This document shows positions 26,101-33,847 of a DNA stretch of 64,000 nt, one piece after another (within the stretch, counting starts at the first letter, position 1; the number at the start of each line of letters is the position of its first letter). The DNA lies in assembly GCF_018998565.1 (NCBI RefSeq), contig NZ_JAHNZO010000005.1:124001-188000 (forward strand). Reading direction: 5' to 3'. Position numbers and translations under genes: made by a program. This stretch comes from Paenibacillus oleatilyticus. GTDB lineage: Bacteria; Bacillota; Bacilli; Paenibacillales; NBRC-103111. Below the pieces are notes generated by a model that was not told where the DNA came from, ran no database searches, and saw only the letters and a program-made list of their open reading frames with translations.

Positions 26101-26488
26101 GTGGGACCCGACGAATGTGCGGACCTCCGACAATAACGGCACGATCGTGCAATTTGCCAACTCCGACAAGCTGATGGTGCAGCTTACGGACGGCGCGGCT
26201 GCGCAATACCAAGCGGGAGACTGGGTTTATTTTGTGAGCAAAATCGAACCGAACGCTTCCGCCACCGGCTTCCGTACAAGGCCGATCGCGAAATACGCCG
26301 GCCGCACCGACGTGCTGCGTGCTTTGGTTGTCGAGGACGAGGGGATGCTGCTGCTGCTCGCGGAAGGGCGCGCTCTCTTCGTCGATAAAGCGGGCCGCAA
26401 GGCTTATATCGACGGCCGTCCGGCGGGAGCGGCCGAGACGGCTGCGATGCAGGCGGCGGCTGGAGAAGCTTCGCAGCCGCGTGAGTAA
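22997..26488 (+). CDS. Large secreted protein with CBM-like modules, candidate polysaccharide-degrading enzyme
   Basis: This 1163-residue protein has a signal peptide (about 1-35, ending GALASIAPS). Two repeated beta-sandwich modules follow, each opening with the NxGFE pattern of carbohydrate-binding domains (ANFGFEEGAGAIPDGW near 108 and PNGGFEAASPAW near 302). A helical region at about 470-810 looks like an (alpha/alpha) toroid (AGLLAYMWSITGKKDAALAK, NSMNQALVGLLGGVELAV, SRHNEGGGSAFNMGNFSG), and a beta-rich C-terminal part follows. That order resembles polysaccharide lyases such as PL8, but I cannot find a known catalytic signature. The start follows GAGGAGG. It sits between a GH88/105 hydrolase and another unknown protein, so I infer an extracellular enzyme acting on a uronic-acid polymer. 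Confidence 0.6.
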   Translation: MNKGSKGRGRMRWLSALVAGTTALSALVPMGALASIAPSAMTPDASLFYDRVDNVFPDAASVERQLQFFQRNLVGNQQPDGRTDNFPQKVVVNAAAGSLTAGNIVANFGFEEGAGAIPDGWTATDGQGGVPEVGTVRWVNEASAAIEGLKLLQMEAATSRSAAISQTIANPVDVLVDYATPVKAAVAPNSVMILSAFYKAEQVVPSEGGQGVYAKVTFLDEAGSPLAPPFTVTNAVYARGGWQELRGPVTAPGVQAASIRVEAGLDRAKGSVQWDGIRLMRVDTTTGSGGVVAAAKGTAAFPNGGFEAASPAWTLKPLGGAAVESWSGSAAGGYAGKGGMLTSKSADTAAALTMTAKASSNGTRQFGGDYRIAAVKYKTQPGFAAQDGRGVAMRLRFMDMKDREIGQQTFYGAPTNGQWGEIGGVFDTPYPVHYIICELMIDRAVGTVQFDQMSYIGVDQQNSSTEAGFGSAGLLAYMWSITGKKDAALAKRAKDALDFYLNRRVTTTDNPANASRLLDGKANSGEAYVPYSVSGSTVNADYPTTAFGLHNLVAALTYGQGLFTETQLAQAKDKAYSMWRWLTRVTKFSTQNSMNQALVGLLGGVELAVAADDAALKREIADYYIRGLAGTNLPDQGMRVRARQLVDGRNIFYEVNGFDVSYAGLSLSDLADIVETIPDGDAAFGELKQIIRADGLEMADYFNARLAADGWIFAGSRHNEGGGSAFNMGNFSGLSYWGDALKADVGRFLIKSFGSATPSYGDTANLGHIAVHGPVAMHRMLQKYSWNRSEQQKLEEYNLRKGQVSVYFKNDNKQPLNLSVSGTDFTEHLLDTGNADPDKPGFPKIDRLIGWYATDAEGKKQYDDVKRTTDNWSTPRYDIRKDTGSAGGSGGWANLTQQYYVTNGTSLYNVLAVRMGSAQSYTSLNQLIGLPYMSVPNRPYIPGALEPDRVRINGLYAVDGSPLLDLSADSGSAAAPAMVAGTARVSGWPLLKAENAPGGGAAKPTWLSKADLDKLSAGFVTANGKVMDDLYTKALWDPTNVRTSDNNGTIVQFANSDKLMVQLTDGAAAQYQAGDWVYFVSKIEPNASATGFRTRPIAKYAGRTDVLRALVVEDEGMLLLLAEGRALFVDKAGRKAYIDGRPAGAAETAAMQAAAGEASQPRE

Positions 26489-26524
26489 TACCGAAACCAT
26501 AAGATAGAGAAGGAGAGAGAAACC

Positions 26525-28228
26525 ATGCGTACCCATTCCGATCTGGAACGGAGGCTTTTGCAGCGGTGGCTGCAGAAGCAGGAGTATAACGAGGACCTCC
26601 AACTGCTGCGCGTTCCGTTCAGCAGCCCGGGTTACCATACGACGCTAAAGGATGTTCCTTTTGTGCATCCGACCCGGGAATCGCTTGGGTATGCCGTCGC
26701 CCTGCTGGACGGCGGCGGTGAAGAGGAGCTGGAGCGGGCCTGCGCGATTCTGGACCGCGTTATCGCGCTCCAGGAGACGGACCGCAGCCTGCCGACGTAC
26801 GGCATCTGGTCGTGGTTTTACGAGGAGCCGCTCGGCGACATGCGCCCGCCCGACTGGAACTGGGCCGACTTCTGCGGCAAGCAGTTGCTGCTGGCCGTGC
26901 TCAAGCACGAAGACCGGCTTCCCGAAGCGCTGAAGGAACGGCTGCGTGAAGCGGTGTTTCGTGCCTGCGAAGCGATTATTGCGCGCAATGTGGGACCGGG
27001 TTACACCAACATCGCGATCATGGGCGCTTTCGTCACGCTGATCGCCGGCGAAACGTACGGGCAGGAAGCTTTTGCCGCCTACGGCGGGCAGCGGCTGCAT
27101 GCCTTTTACGAATATACGATGCGCCTTGGGGCGTTCGAGGAATACAACAGCCCGACCTATACGAAGGTCGCTCTTGTCGAGCTGTCGGATCTGTACGCCT
27201 GGGCGCAATCACCGGAAATCAAGACGCTTGCCGCGAAGCTGCTCCGTTTGGCGTGGGGGTCGGTCGCCAATCATTTTCATCCGGCCACCCGCCAATGGGG
27301 CGGGCCGCATGCCCGCAGCTACGATACGACGTTGTCGCCCTCCGTGCTGTCTTTTCTTCAGATTGCGCTGCAGGGCCGCGTCGAATGGCTGACGGAGGAA
27401 GAGCTTGCGTACGATCCGCAATGGTACGGCAGTCCGATCGGATGCCCGGACGAAGTTGCCCCTCTGTTTACGGAGCCGTCCGTCCGCACGCACACTCAAG
27501 TTTTTTACCGGAATGAAGAAAAAGGCATCGAGAAAACAGCGTCGTTCTATCAAACCGAAACGTTGTGCATCGGCTCGGTCAGCCGCGAAAACATGTGGAA
27601 TCAACGCCGCAATCTGCTGGCTTACCTGTCCGGCGACCACGGCACGTCCTACGTATGGCTGCGCTGTTTGCATGACGGCTACGATTATGCCGCCGCCGTC
27701 TTTACTTCCGTGCAGCAGGAAAACCATGTCCTCTTCGGCGTCGGCTTCAGCACGAACGGCGGCGACACGCACAACAGTCTGGACCGTATCCGCGGATCGA
27801 TCGAAGCCAAGGACCTGCGGCTGCGGTTCGAGATCGGCGGGGCCGAAGCGAAAGCGAATGTCGAGCAGGATCTTCATGGAGAACTGCATGTGACGGTCGG
27901 CCGCCATGTGCTTAGCATCCGGCCCGTGTTCGCGTCGCTGGCCGAGACATCGGCCCGCTGGGAATGGAGCCGAGAGGGAGACCGGCTATACGTGGATTGC
28001 GTGTTCTACAGCGGGGCAAACCGGACGATCGATTTCGAGTCCTTGTGCCAAGCGGGGGCGCTGGCGATTTGTACATTCGCTGAGGAGCGGGTTTCGTGCA
28101 GCTACAAGCTAACCTTAAAGGATCAAGCGGCATTCGTGGAATGCCCGGCTCCTTCCGGGGGTGGGCCGCTGCGGCTGAGCATGCGGCTGAAGCCGTCTCT
28201 GATGGACACGATGCTGTCGGCGTTATAA
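26525..28228 (+). CDS. Cytoplasmic (alpha/alpha)-toroid protein of unknown family
   Basis: This 567-residue protein has no signal peptide. The first 360 residues look helical with paired motifs (LPTYGIWSWFYEEPLGDMRP, NVGPGYTNIAIMGAFVTLIA, FEEYNSPTYTKVALVELSD, QWGGPHARSYDTTLSPSVL), reminiscent of toroid-type lyases and heparinase-like enzymes. The last 200 residues look like a beta-sandwich. Conserved-looking Tyr, His and Asn residues in YNSPTYTK and GGPHARSYD could be catalytic. It ends the polysaccharide operon, 36 bp after the large secreted protein, and the start follows GAAGGAGAG. I infer further breakdown of imported oligosaccharide but do not recognise the family. Confidence 0.6.
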   Translation: MRTHSDLERRLLQRWLQKQEYNEDLQLLRVPFSSPGYHTTLKDVPFVHPTRESLGYAVALLDGGGEEELERACAILDRVIALQETDRSLPTYGIWSWFYEEPLGDMRPPDWNWADFCGKQLLLAVLKHEDRLPEALKERLREAVFRACEAIIARNVGPGYTNIAIMGAFVTLIAGETYGQEAFAAYGGQRLHAFYEYTMRLGAFEEYNSPTYTKVALVELSDLYAWAQSPEIKTLAAKLLRLAWGSVANHFHPATRQWGGPHARSYDTTLSPSVLSFLQIALQGRVEWLTEEELAYDPQWYGSPIGCPDEVAPLFTEPSVRTHTQVFYRNEEKGIEKTASFYQTETLCIGSVSRENMWNQRRNLLAYLSGDHGTSYVWLRCLHDGYDYAAAVFTSVQQENHVLFGVGFSTNGGDTHNSLDRIRGSIEAKDLRLRFEIGGAEAKANVEQDLHGELHVTVGRHVLSIRPVFASLAETSARWEWSREGDRLYVDCVFYSGANRTIDFESLCQAGALAICTFAEERVSCSYKLTLKDQAAFVECPAPSGGGPLRLSMRLKPSLMDTMLSAL

Positions 28229-28235
28229 ATGAGTG

Positions 28236-28277
28236 AAACCCGGATTGCGCTGCTCTTGTGCGCGTTCCGGGTTTTTG
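28236..28277 (+). terminator. Terminator of the polysaccharide operon
   Basis: AAACCCGGA (28236-28244) pairs with TCCGGGTTT (28266-28274) across a GC-rich loop and is followed by TTT. Confidence 0.8.
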
Positions 28278-28309
28278 CGCATGCTGCCCCGATGCTGTTG
28301 CAAGCACCA

Positions 28310-29173
28310 TCACTTTGCTTTCACGTCCACGGTCCAAGTCACTTTAAGCTTGCCCTTGATCCGGTCCCCGTTCGCTACAATGACGTACTCGCCGTCGCGG
28401 TCGGCGTGGATCGTTCCTCCGAATCCGCGGTCGTCGCCGGAGAGCGGCGGACCCGGCCGGTAGTCGGCGTAATCGTTAGGGCCGCCAGGTCCCCGCACCT
28501 GCATGCCGTAGCCGCCGCCCTTGTCCGACTCCCACGTCATGGTAAAGGAAATGATCTGGCCTTTCTTCGCATAAACCGGAATGTTCTGCGTGCCGTTCAT
28601 ATAACGGAATTCGGCTTCGTACAATCCTTCCCCTCTCGTTTCCTTCCAACCTTGCTTCACGCCTTCGGGATACAGCGCTTGGACGCCCAGCACGATGAGC
28701 GGAAGCGCGAGGCCAAGCAAGCTCCGGACCCAAGCCGACCCCCGTCCCAAGCGGCTCCCCGCGTAGAAGAAGAGGGCGAAGACCGCTCCGACCGTTCCGG
28801 CGATTCCGGTGATGACAAGGCTGCCCGGGAACGGAGCGCGGAACGGTATGACCAAGAAGCACAGAAGTCCGGCGGCCGCATGGAGCAGAGCCTGAACGGC
28901 ACTCTTGCGAAAGGCGGGCTTCCAGCACGCCAGCCCGTCGATGGCGAACGTCACGAGCATGCCATACCCGTACAGCATTAGCCACAAAAACATGCCGATG
29001 CCAAGACCCGGCGCCGCATCGGGCCGCAGCGCCTCGAACGGCTCGAAGGCGTCAAAGTCGCTTTTCGCCCAAATGTATACGAGCCCCGCAGCAATGCCCA
29101 GTCCCGCTCCCGAAAGCTTGCTCAGCACATAAACGGCCGTCCGTTTCGCATAAGGAAGCAGTCTATTCTCCAT
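28310..29173 (-). CDS. Membrane protein with C-terminal beta domain, unknown function
   Basis: This 287-residue protein has about five hydrophobic helices in the first 170 residues (LSGAGLGIAAGLVYIWA, GLGIGMFLWLMLYGYGMLV, LLHAAAGLLCFLVIPF, ITGIAGTVGAVFALFFYAG, SLLGLALPLIVLGVQ). The C-terminal part is about 110 residues of beta-rich, probably external sequence (GQIISFTMTWESDKGGGYGMQ, DREGEYVIVANGDRI-like strands). The latter resembles a small jelly-roll. The start follows AAAGGGTGG. I do not recognise a family. It is divergent from a stalk-domain protein gene. Confidence 0.6.
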   Translation of the reverse strand: MENRLLPYAKRTAVYVLSKLSGAGLGIAAGLVYIWAKSDFDAFEPFEALRPDAAPGLGIGMFLWLMLYGYGMLVTFAIDGLACWKPAFRKSAVQALLHAAAGLLCFLVIPFRAPFPGSLVITGIAGTVGAVFALFFYAGSRLGRGSAWVRSLLGLALPLIVLGVQALYPEGVKQGWKETRGEGLYEAEFRYMNGTQNIPVYAKKGQIISFTMTWESDKGGGYGMQVRGPGGPNDYADYRPGPPLSGDDRGFGGTIHADRDGEYVIVANGDRIKGKLKVTWTVDVKAK

Positions 29174-29278
29174 AAGTCCACCCTTTCAGTTAACAATTAT
29201 GCAACCTTTTTCCATGCCAACCTCGTCTTATCCCTAGTATAATGAATAGAACGCAACAACGAATCCAAGGAGGTACTC

Positions 29279-29914
29279 ATGAAAAAATTTATACTTGGAC
29301 TGCTCTGCGGAGCCGTGCTTGCCGCTTCTACCGCCGTTTACGCCTCGGATGAAATCCGGGCGACGCTGTTTCCCGTAAAATTGAAATTCAATGGAGAGGT
29401 TCGCGATACGGGCTCCCGGTTCGCAATCTTGAATTATGACGGACATACGTATGTGCCGCTTCGCTTCATGGCCGAAAACTTGGGGGCCGGGGCTGTCTAT
29501 GACGAGGAAGCCCGTACCGTCTCGGTCGTTTCCGAGCCGAAGAATGCCAGCGACGCGCAGAAAAAAATATGGGCCGCAACGTACCGCCTCGAACGCGGTA
29601 TGGAGGCCAAAGACGTGAAAAGCGTGCTGGGCGAACCGTCCTTCCTGACGCTGATCGACAGCTCCAAGCAGCAGCTGTGGCGCTACGACTTCGGAGCAGC
29701 GGCCGGCTACAGCAGCGGCGGTCTCAGCGCGGACACCGAAGGCTTGCGCCGAGGCGACTTGGAGGGGCAGCTGTTCATTCGTTGGAACGCAGGCGGACAA
29801 GTCGACCGGTACGAGCTGTGGACGGTAAAGAAAGCTGCGGACGGCACACGCAGCGTCTCCTCCTTCACCGTATACCCCGACGGCTCCACAAGCGGGTCCG
29901 CCGCTGCAAACTAG
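29279..29914 (+). CDS. Secreted stalk-domain (copper amine oxidase N-terminal-like) protein
   Basis: This 211-residue protein has a signal peptide (MKKFILGLLCGAVLAASTA, cleavage near VYA-SDE). A stalk domain follows, with the usual VKLKFNGEVRDTG, ILNYDGHTYVPLRFMAENLG and DEEARTVSV. These cell-surface domains are abundant in Paenibacillus; they are named after copper amine oxidase but have no enzymatic role by themselves. A second domain (about 95-200) has LERGMEAKDVKSVLGEPSFL, similar to SmpA/OmlA-type or bacterial outer-surface modules. The start follows AAGGAGG, and TATAAT lies at 29238-29243. The role is probably at the cell envelope. Confidence 0.78.
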   Translation: MKKFILGLLCGAVLAASTAVYASDEIRATLFPVKLKFNGEVRDTGSRFAILNYDGHTYVPLRFMAENLGAGAVYDEEARTVSVVSEPKNASDAQKKIWAATYRLERGMEAKDVKSVLGEPSFLTLIDSSKQQLWRYDFGAAAGYSSGGLSADTEGLRRGDLEGQLFIRWNAGGQVDRYELWTVKKAADGTRSVSSFTVYPDGSTSGSAAAN

Positions 29915-29919
29915 GCTGA

Positions 29920-29950
29920 AAGCCGGTTCCTTTCGGGGCCGGCTTATTTT
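29920..29950 (+). terminator. Terminator of the stalk-domain gene
   Basis: AAGCCGG (29920-29926) pairs with CCGGCTT (29939-29945), followed by ATTTTTATT. Confidence 0.75.
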
Positions 29951-30130
29951 TATTGCTCGATGAGAGGCCGTCGCTCCCAGTGTCTTGTGAAATCTATCAC
30001 ATTAGACGCAGGATAAATGCAGTCGGTTGCGGCCGTTTGCAAAATTTTGGATGTATTGCGCATAATCGTTTCCAATCCTTGGACATACTATCGGTGTTCC
30101 GAAATATCCATTCCAGTTCAGGAGGTTTTT

Positions 30131-30712
30131 ATGCACACGCAGCAACGTTTTGCCGCCCACGAATTTTTGGAAACCCAAGAGGCGGTCCGCACGAAAGCGG
30201 CGCACATCGAACTGTACGGCGTTTTGTTCTCGATGGCGCAGGATACGCACTTGAAAGATATTTTGTTCAATCAGCAGCGACGGATGCTGGAGGGCTACGA
30301 TTACGGCATCGGCCTGCTGCAAGGCAAAGGCATCGCCATGACGCCGCATACGCCGGAGCTGCGCATTTATGAAAGACCGCAGCCAGGGCTGCGGCAGCCG
30401 TCCGTGCCTGGGCCGAATCCGAACGCGACGCAGCTGTCCGATGTGTCCATCGCGACAATCGCGCTGAACCTGCACAAAACGGGCTCGGCTGTCGCCATGC
30501 TGTGGGCCTGCGAATGTGTAGATCCGCAAATTCGCCAGTACCACGCAACGTCGGCGAACATTTGCCAGGAGATGGCTTGGGAAATGTTCCAATACATGAA
30601 CTTCAAGGGCTTCTACCAAGCCCCGCAGCTGGCTGACCATACGATGCGCACCATGATCCAAGCCGTACAGCCTGCAGAGCCGCAACAGCCTTACCAGACG
30701 CATTTTCAATAA
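30131..30712 (+). CDS. CotF-family spore coat protein
   Basis: This 193-residue protein belongs to the coat protein F/ferritin-like helical family. It starts at ATG 30131 behind AGGAGG. Helical segments include FAAHEFLETQEAVRTKAAHI, LKDILFNQQRRMLEGYDYGI and a C-terminal NICQEMAWEMFQYMNFKGFY ending in a Gln/Pro-rich tail. CotF-like proteins are deposited in the coat or produced late in sporulation. The frame is open for 38 codons upstream, but there is no ribosome binding site there. It is monocistronic with a strong terminator. Confidence 0.8.
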   Translation: MHTQQRFAAHEFLETQEAVRTKAAHIELYGVLFSMAQDTHLKDILFNQQRRMLEGYDYGIGLLQGKGIAMTPHTPELRIYERPQPGLRQPSVPGPNPNATQLSDVSIATIALNLHKTGSAVAMLWACECVDPQIRQYHATSANICQEMAWEMFQYMNFKGFYQAPQLADHTMRTMIQAVQPAEPQQPYQTHFQ

Positions 30713-30732
30713 TAATTCCCGCTGCTTTCGGG

Positions 30733-30776
30733 AAGCCGGTCGTTCTCTTGTTCAAGAGAACCCGGCTTTTTTATGT
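30733..30776 (+). terminator. Terminator of the coat protein gene
   Basis: AAGCCGG and GTTCTCTTG pair with CAAGAGAAC and CCGGCTT (30733-30767), followed by TTTTT. Confidence 0.88.
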
Positions 30777-30930
30777 TGGCCATAGACCCTATATGAAGTT
30801 CCTTTCTCGGGAAAAATAAAAATTTTCGGCTAAAAAAGGGACAAATTGTTCCTTAACCTAATAGTTTCTTAATAAAGCTCTGTCATAATAGGGATACAAC
30901 ATTCACCTTAGACGGTTGGGGGTATTGCCT

Positions 30931-31293
30931 ATGGCTAAAGTAATGGTAGTCGATGATGCCGCTTTCATGCGGATGATGCTGCGAACGATGCTGACGGAGG
31001 AAGGACACGAGGTGGTGGCGGAAGCGACGAACGGCATGGAGGCGGTCAACGCTTATTTATCCGCCCGGCCCGACCTGGTCACGATGGATATTACGATGCC
31101 CGAGCTGGACGGAGTTGGAGCGGTCAAAGAAATCCGCAAACACGACCCGAACGCGAAGATCATCATGTGCTCGGCCATGGGCCAAAAGGGTATGGTGCTG
31201 GAAGCCATTACGGCGGGAGCGAAAGATTTTGTCGTCAAGCCGTTTCAAAAAGACCGCGTCATCGAGTCGGTCAACAAGGTGCTTGGCTTGTAA
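30931..31293 (+). CDS. cheY: Chemotaxis-type response regulator CheY
   Basis: This 120-residue single receiver domain has the acidic pair in VMVVDDAAFMRMML, the phosphorylated Asp in DLVTMDITMPELDG, a Ser/Thr in IIMCSAMGQ and the conserved Lys in DFVVKPFQKDRV. With no output domain it matches CheY, which binds the flagellar switch. The start is ATG 30931 behind GGGGG. It is monocistronic and not in a chemotaxis operon here, so a role in another pathway is possible. Confidence 0.82.
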   Translation: MAKVMVVDDAAFMRMMLRTMLTEEGHEVVAEATNGMEAVNAYLSARPDLVTMDITMPELDGVGAVKEIRKHDPNAKIIMCSAMGQKGMVLEAITAGAKDFVVKPFQKDRVIESVNKVLGL

Positions 31294-31370
31294 CACGTCC
31301 GGCGGAATCAGGGTTATCGGCCGCCGTTTCCATAACGGGCTCGAATCGCATTCTCTTCTTTAAAAATGAA

Positions 31371-31413
31371 AAACCGGTCGTTTTCGCCCCAGGGCGGAAC
31401 GGCCGGTTTTTTT
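31371..31413 (+). terminator. Terminator of cheY
   Basis: AAACCGG (31371-31377) pairs with CCGGTTT (31403-31409), with an inner GC-rich stem, followed by seven T residues. Confidence 0.85.
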
Positions 31414-31486
31414 GCAAGCGGAGCAACCTTTTCACGGTTCGTCAGGTCTAATGGGTAAATGTTACATATGACGGGAGGACGAACCG

Positions 31487-31879
31487 TTGGCAACGATCGT
31501 ATGGCATAAACCGAGCGGGCGGAACTATCTCTTTCTGGGCCCGGGATTCGGAGCTTACAAAAGGCAGAGGGCGGGCCGGCTTGGCGGCGATTGGTTTCCG
31601 CACGAGGAATCGGGCGAAATCATGGTGGCGGCGGTGTGCGACAGGAACGGAATCATCCGTTGGTTTCCGTCGGATGAGCTGCAGGTGCTTGAAATCGACG
31701 GCAAGCTTGTGAGCAGCTGGTTCGAGGGCTTGACCGATCCGGACGCGCCGCTGCCGCAAGACGACGTATGCTGCGCACAAGCGGAAGCGATGGAGCAGTG
31801 TCCCGCTTGTTGGACACGTGTGACGGCGGAAGAGCGGGAATGCCCGTCCTGCGGACTCACTTTAATGATGGAACCGTGA
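31487..31879 (+). CDS. Small protein with C-terminal zinc ribbon
   Basis: This 130-residue protein starts at TTG behind GGGAGGA. The first 90 residues are a compact alpha/beta domain without a motif I know (GRNYLFLGPGFGAYKRQR, GIIRWFPSDELQVLEIDG). The C-terminus has two CxxC knuckles, QCPACWTRV and ECPSCGLTL, spaced as in a zinc ribbon. A CC pair lies just before them (DDVCCAQAE). It stands alone between cheY and a hydrolase gene. Function is unknown. Confidence 0.65.
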   Translation: MATIVWHKPSGRNYLFLGPGFGAYKRQRAGRLGGDWFPHEESGEIMVAAVCDRNGIIRWFPSDELQVLEIDGKLVSSWFEGLTDPDAPLPQDDVCCAQAEAMEQCPACWTRVTAEERECPSCGLTLMMEP

Positions 31880-31962
31880 GCGCGCATCTTTTGCGAAGGG
31901 GAAGGGTATGCTAGGAATTGCATTTCCCTTTCATTTTGGAAAAGAAAGGATGTGAAGCGCTC

Positions 31963-32829
31963 GTGCCATTCGCCAAAATTAACGGAACGACGCTGTACTA
32001 TAAAGTGAAGGGCTCCGGCGTTCCGATCGTGTTCATTCATCCTCCGATGCTGACGAGCAGCAATTTTGCGGATCAACTGGAGCATCTTTCGGGCAGGTAC
32101 CAGGTTATTGCGTTCGATATTCGCGGCCACGGACAGAGCGGGCAGTCCTCGGAGCGGCTTACATACGGCCTGCTGGCGGAAGACATTCGTGGATTGCTCG
32201 ACCATTTGGAGCTGAAAAAAGCTTATTTATGCGGGTATTCGACCGGCGGAACGGTCGCGTTGGAAGCGATGCTCCGCTACCCCGACCGGTTCTACGGGGC
32301 GATTCTAATCAGCGCTATGTCGGAGTTAAGCGACTGGTACCGGCGCAGCGAGGTTTGGGCGGCGGTCGGGCTGATGGGGCTTCGCGCCAAACGGATTGTC
32401 GCGGCGGTCATCGCTTGGGGCAACGCGAACAAATGGAAGACGTTCCGGCGTCTTTACCGCACGGCCACGGAAGGACAGCTGCGGAACGTGAACGATTACT
32501 TCAAGTGCAGTCTGACGTACAACTGTACGGAAAAGCTAGGGCAGATTCAAACGCCGGTCCTGCTCCTATACGGGGTGAAAGATAAAGAATTTCACCGGTA
32601 TGCCCATATCCTCCACCGCAGACTGCCCGACAGCACGCTGCATTTCTTGCCCAAGGTCGGCCATCAGCTTCCGACCAAATCGGCGTCGTTGGTCAATGCG
32701 TTAATCCGCAAGTGGATCGACGAGCGGCATCCTTGGAAGACGGCGGACAAATCCCGCCAGCAGGTACCGTCCTTGCCGGCTTTTCCCCCGCCGGATGTAC
32801 CTCAGGTCGAAGAGACGACGGAGGCGTAG
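31963..32829 (+). CDS. Alpha/beta hydrolase
   Basis: This 288-residue enzyme has AFDIRGHGQSGQSS, the nucleophile elbow YLCGYSTGGTVALEA (Ser about 96), an acid in LLYGVKDKEF and the catalytic His in LPKVGHQLPTKSA (about residue 234). I use the GTG at 31963, which follows AAGGATG at normal distance. An upstream TTG at 31918 in the same frame has a weaker site. The C-terminal 35 residues are Pro/Gln/Glu-rich and probably disordered. The substrate is unknown. Confidence 0.82.
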   Translation: MPFAKINGTTLYYKVKGSGVPIVFIHPPMLTSSNFADQLEHLSGRYQVIAFDIRGHGQSGQSSERLTYGLLAEDIRGLLDHLELKKAYLCGYSTGGTVALEAMLRYPDRFYGAILISAMSELSDWYRRSEVWAAVGLMGLRAKRIVAAVIAWGNANKWKTFRRLYRTATEGQLRNVNDYFKCSLTYNCTEKLGQIQTPVLLLYGVKDKEFHRYAHILHRRLPDSTLHFLPKVGHQLPTKSASLVNALIRKWIDERHPWKTADKSRQQVPSLPAFPPPDVPQVEETTEA

Positions 32830-33124
32830 GCGTCCGGCTCGATAATCCACGCAGGGGAGACATGCGCTTTTAGCGCCGAGCGGCGAACAACTAAGCGGTC
32901 TACAACGATTGCGTTTAGACTGCTTTTCTCTTGTTATCCGACGTCTAAAACAGTGGGCCATGCGAAGCGGGCATTTGACCGATCATTATTATGCGCCGCG
33001 GCTTCTCATTTTCCGCTATAATTCATTAATTCCACACCCGGCGGCAATCCATGCGATTGCGGCCTTCTTTTCGTGCCGCTCCAGGGCATAGTACAATAGC
33101 GAGACGATACAGAATTCGGAGAGG

Positions 33125-33847
33125 ATGATTACGCTTATGGACCCGATCAAACGAGAAAAGCTGCTGGAGCAGGCGGCTGCTTATGCGAGAGCCGAATTGG
33201 AACGAGACAGCAGCGGCCACGATTGGTGGCACATTGTCCGAGTGACCCGCACGGCCAAGCGGCTGGCGGCGATCGAACAGGCGGACACGTTCATCTGCGA
33301 GCTGGCGGCGCTGCTGCACGACGTGGCCGATGAAAAGCTTAACCCGAGCAAGGAAGCCGGATTGCAAAAGGTGGAGAGCTGGCTCGCCGAAGCGGGAACG
33401 GACGAAGCGGACCGCGCTCATGTTATGGACATTATTTCGACGATGTCCTTTGGAGGAGGACGCGGCAAGCCGATGGGCACCGCCGAAGGCCGGATCGTGC
33501 AGGACGCGGACCGTCTCGATGCGATCGGCGCCATCGGAATCGCCCGGGTGTTCGCTTACGGCGGCTGGAAGGGCCGGCCGATGCACGATCCGGAGCAGCC
33601 GGTCCGGGAGAACATGACGCCAGAGGAATACCGCAGCCATCCGGGAACGGCGATCAACCACTTTTACGAGAAGCTGCTGAAGCTCAAGGATTTGATGAAC
33701 ACGGACGCCGCCCGCGCCTTGGCGGAGGAGCGCCACCGCTTTATGGAGCGGTATTTGGAGCAGTTTTATAACGAATGGGACGCCGTGGACGGAGCGTTTG
33801 ATCCCGCCGGGGAGACTGCTTCCACGACTGAGACGACGTCCCGATGA
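33125..33847 (+). CDS. HD-domain phosphohydrolase (YedJ-like)
   Basis: This 240-residue protein has the metal-binding HD pattern: SGHDWWHIVRVTRTAKRLA (first His), LAALLHDVADEK (HD pair, about residues 63-74) and a later Asp in IVQDADRLDAIGAIGIARV. This is the YedJ/YpgQ type of HD phosphohydrolase, thought to act on nucleotides or similar phosphates. Two in-frame ATG codons compete as start (33125 and 33137), and the GGAGAGG site is not ideally placed for either. Its stop overlaps the start of the next gene by ATGA. Confidence 0.82.
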   Translation: MITLMDPIKREKLLEQAAAYARAELERDSSGHDWWHIVRVTRTAKRLAAIEQADTFICELAALLHDVADEKLNPSKEAGLQKVESWLAEAGTDEADRAHVMDIISTMSFGGGRGKPMGTAEGRIVQDADRLDAIGAIGIARVFAYGGWKGRPMHDPEQPVRENMTPEEYRSHPGTAINHFYEKLLKLKDLMNTDAARALAEERHRFMERYLEQFYNEWDAVDGAFDPAGETASTTETTSR

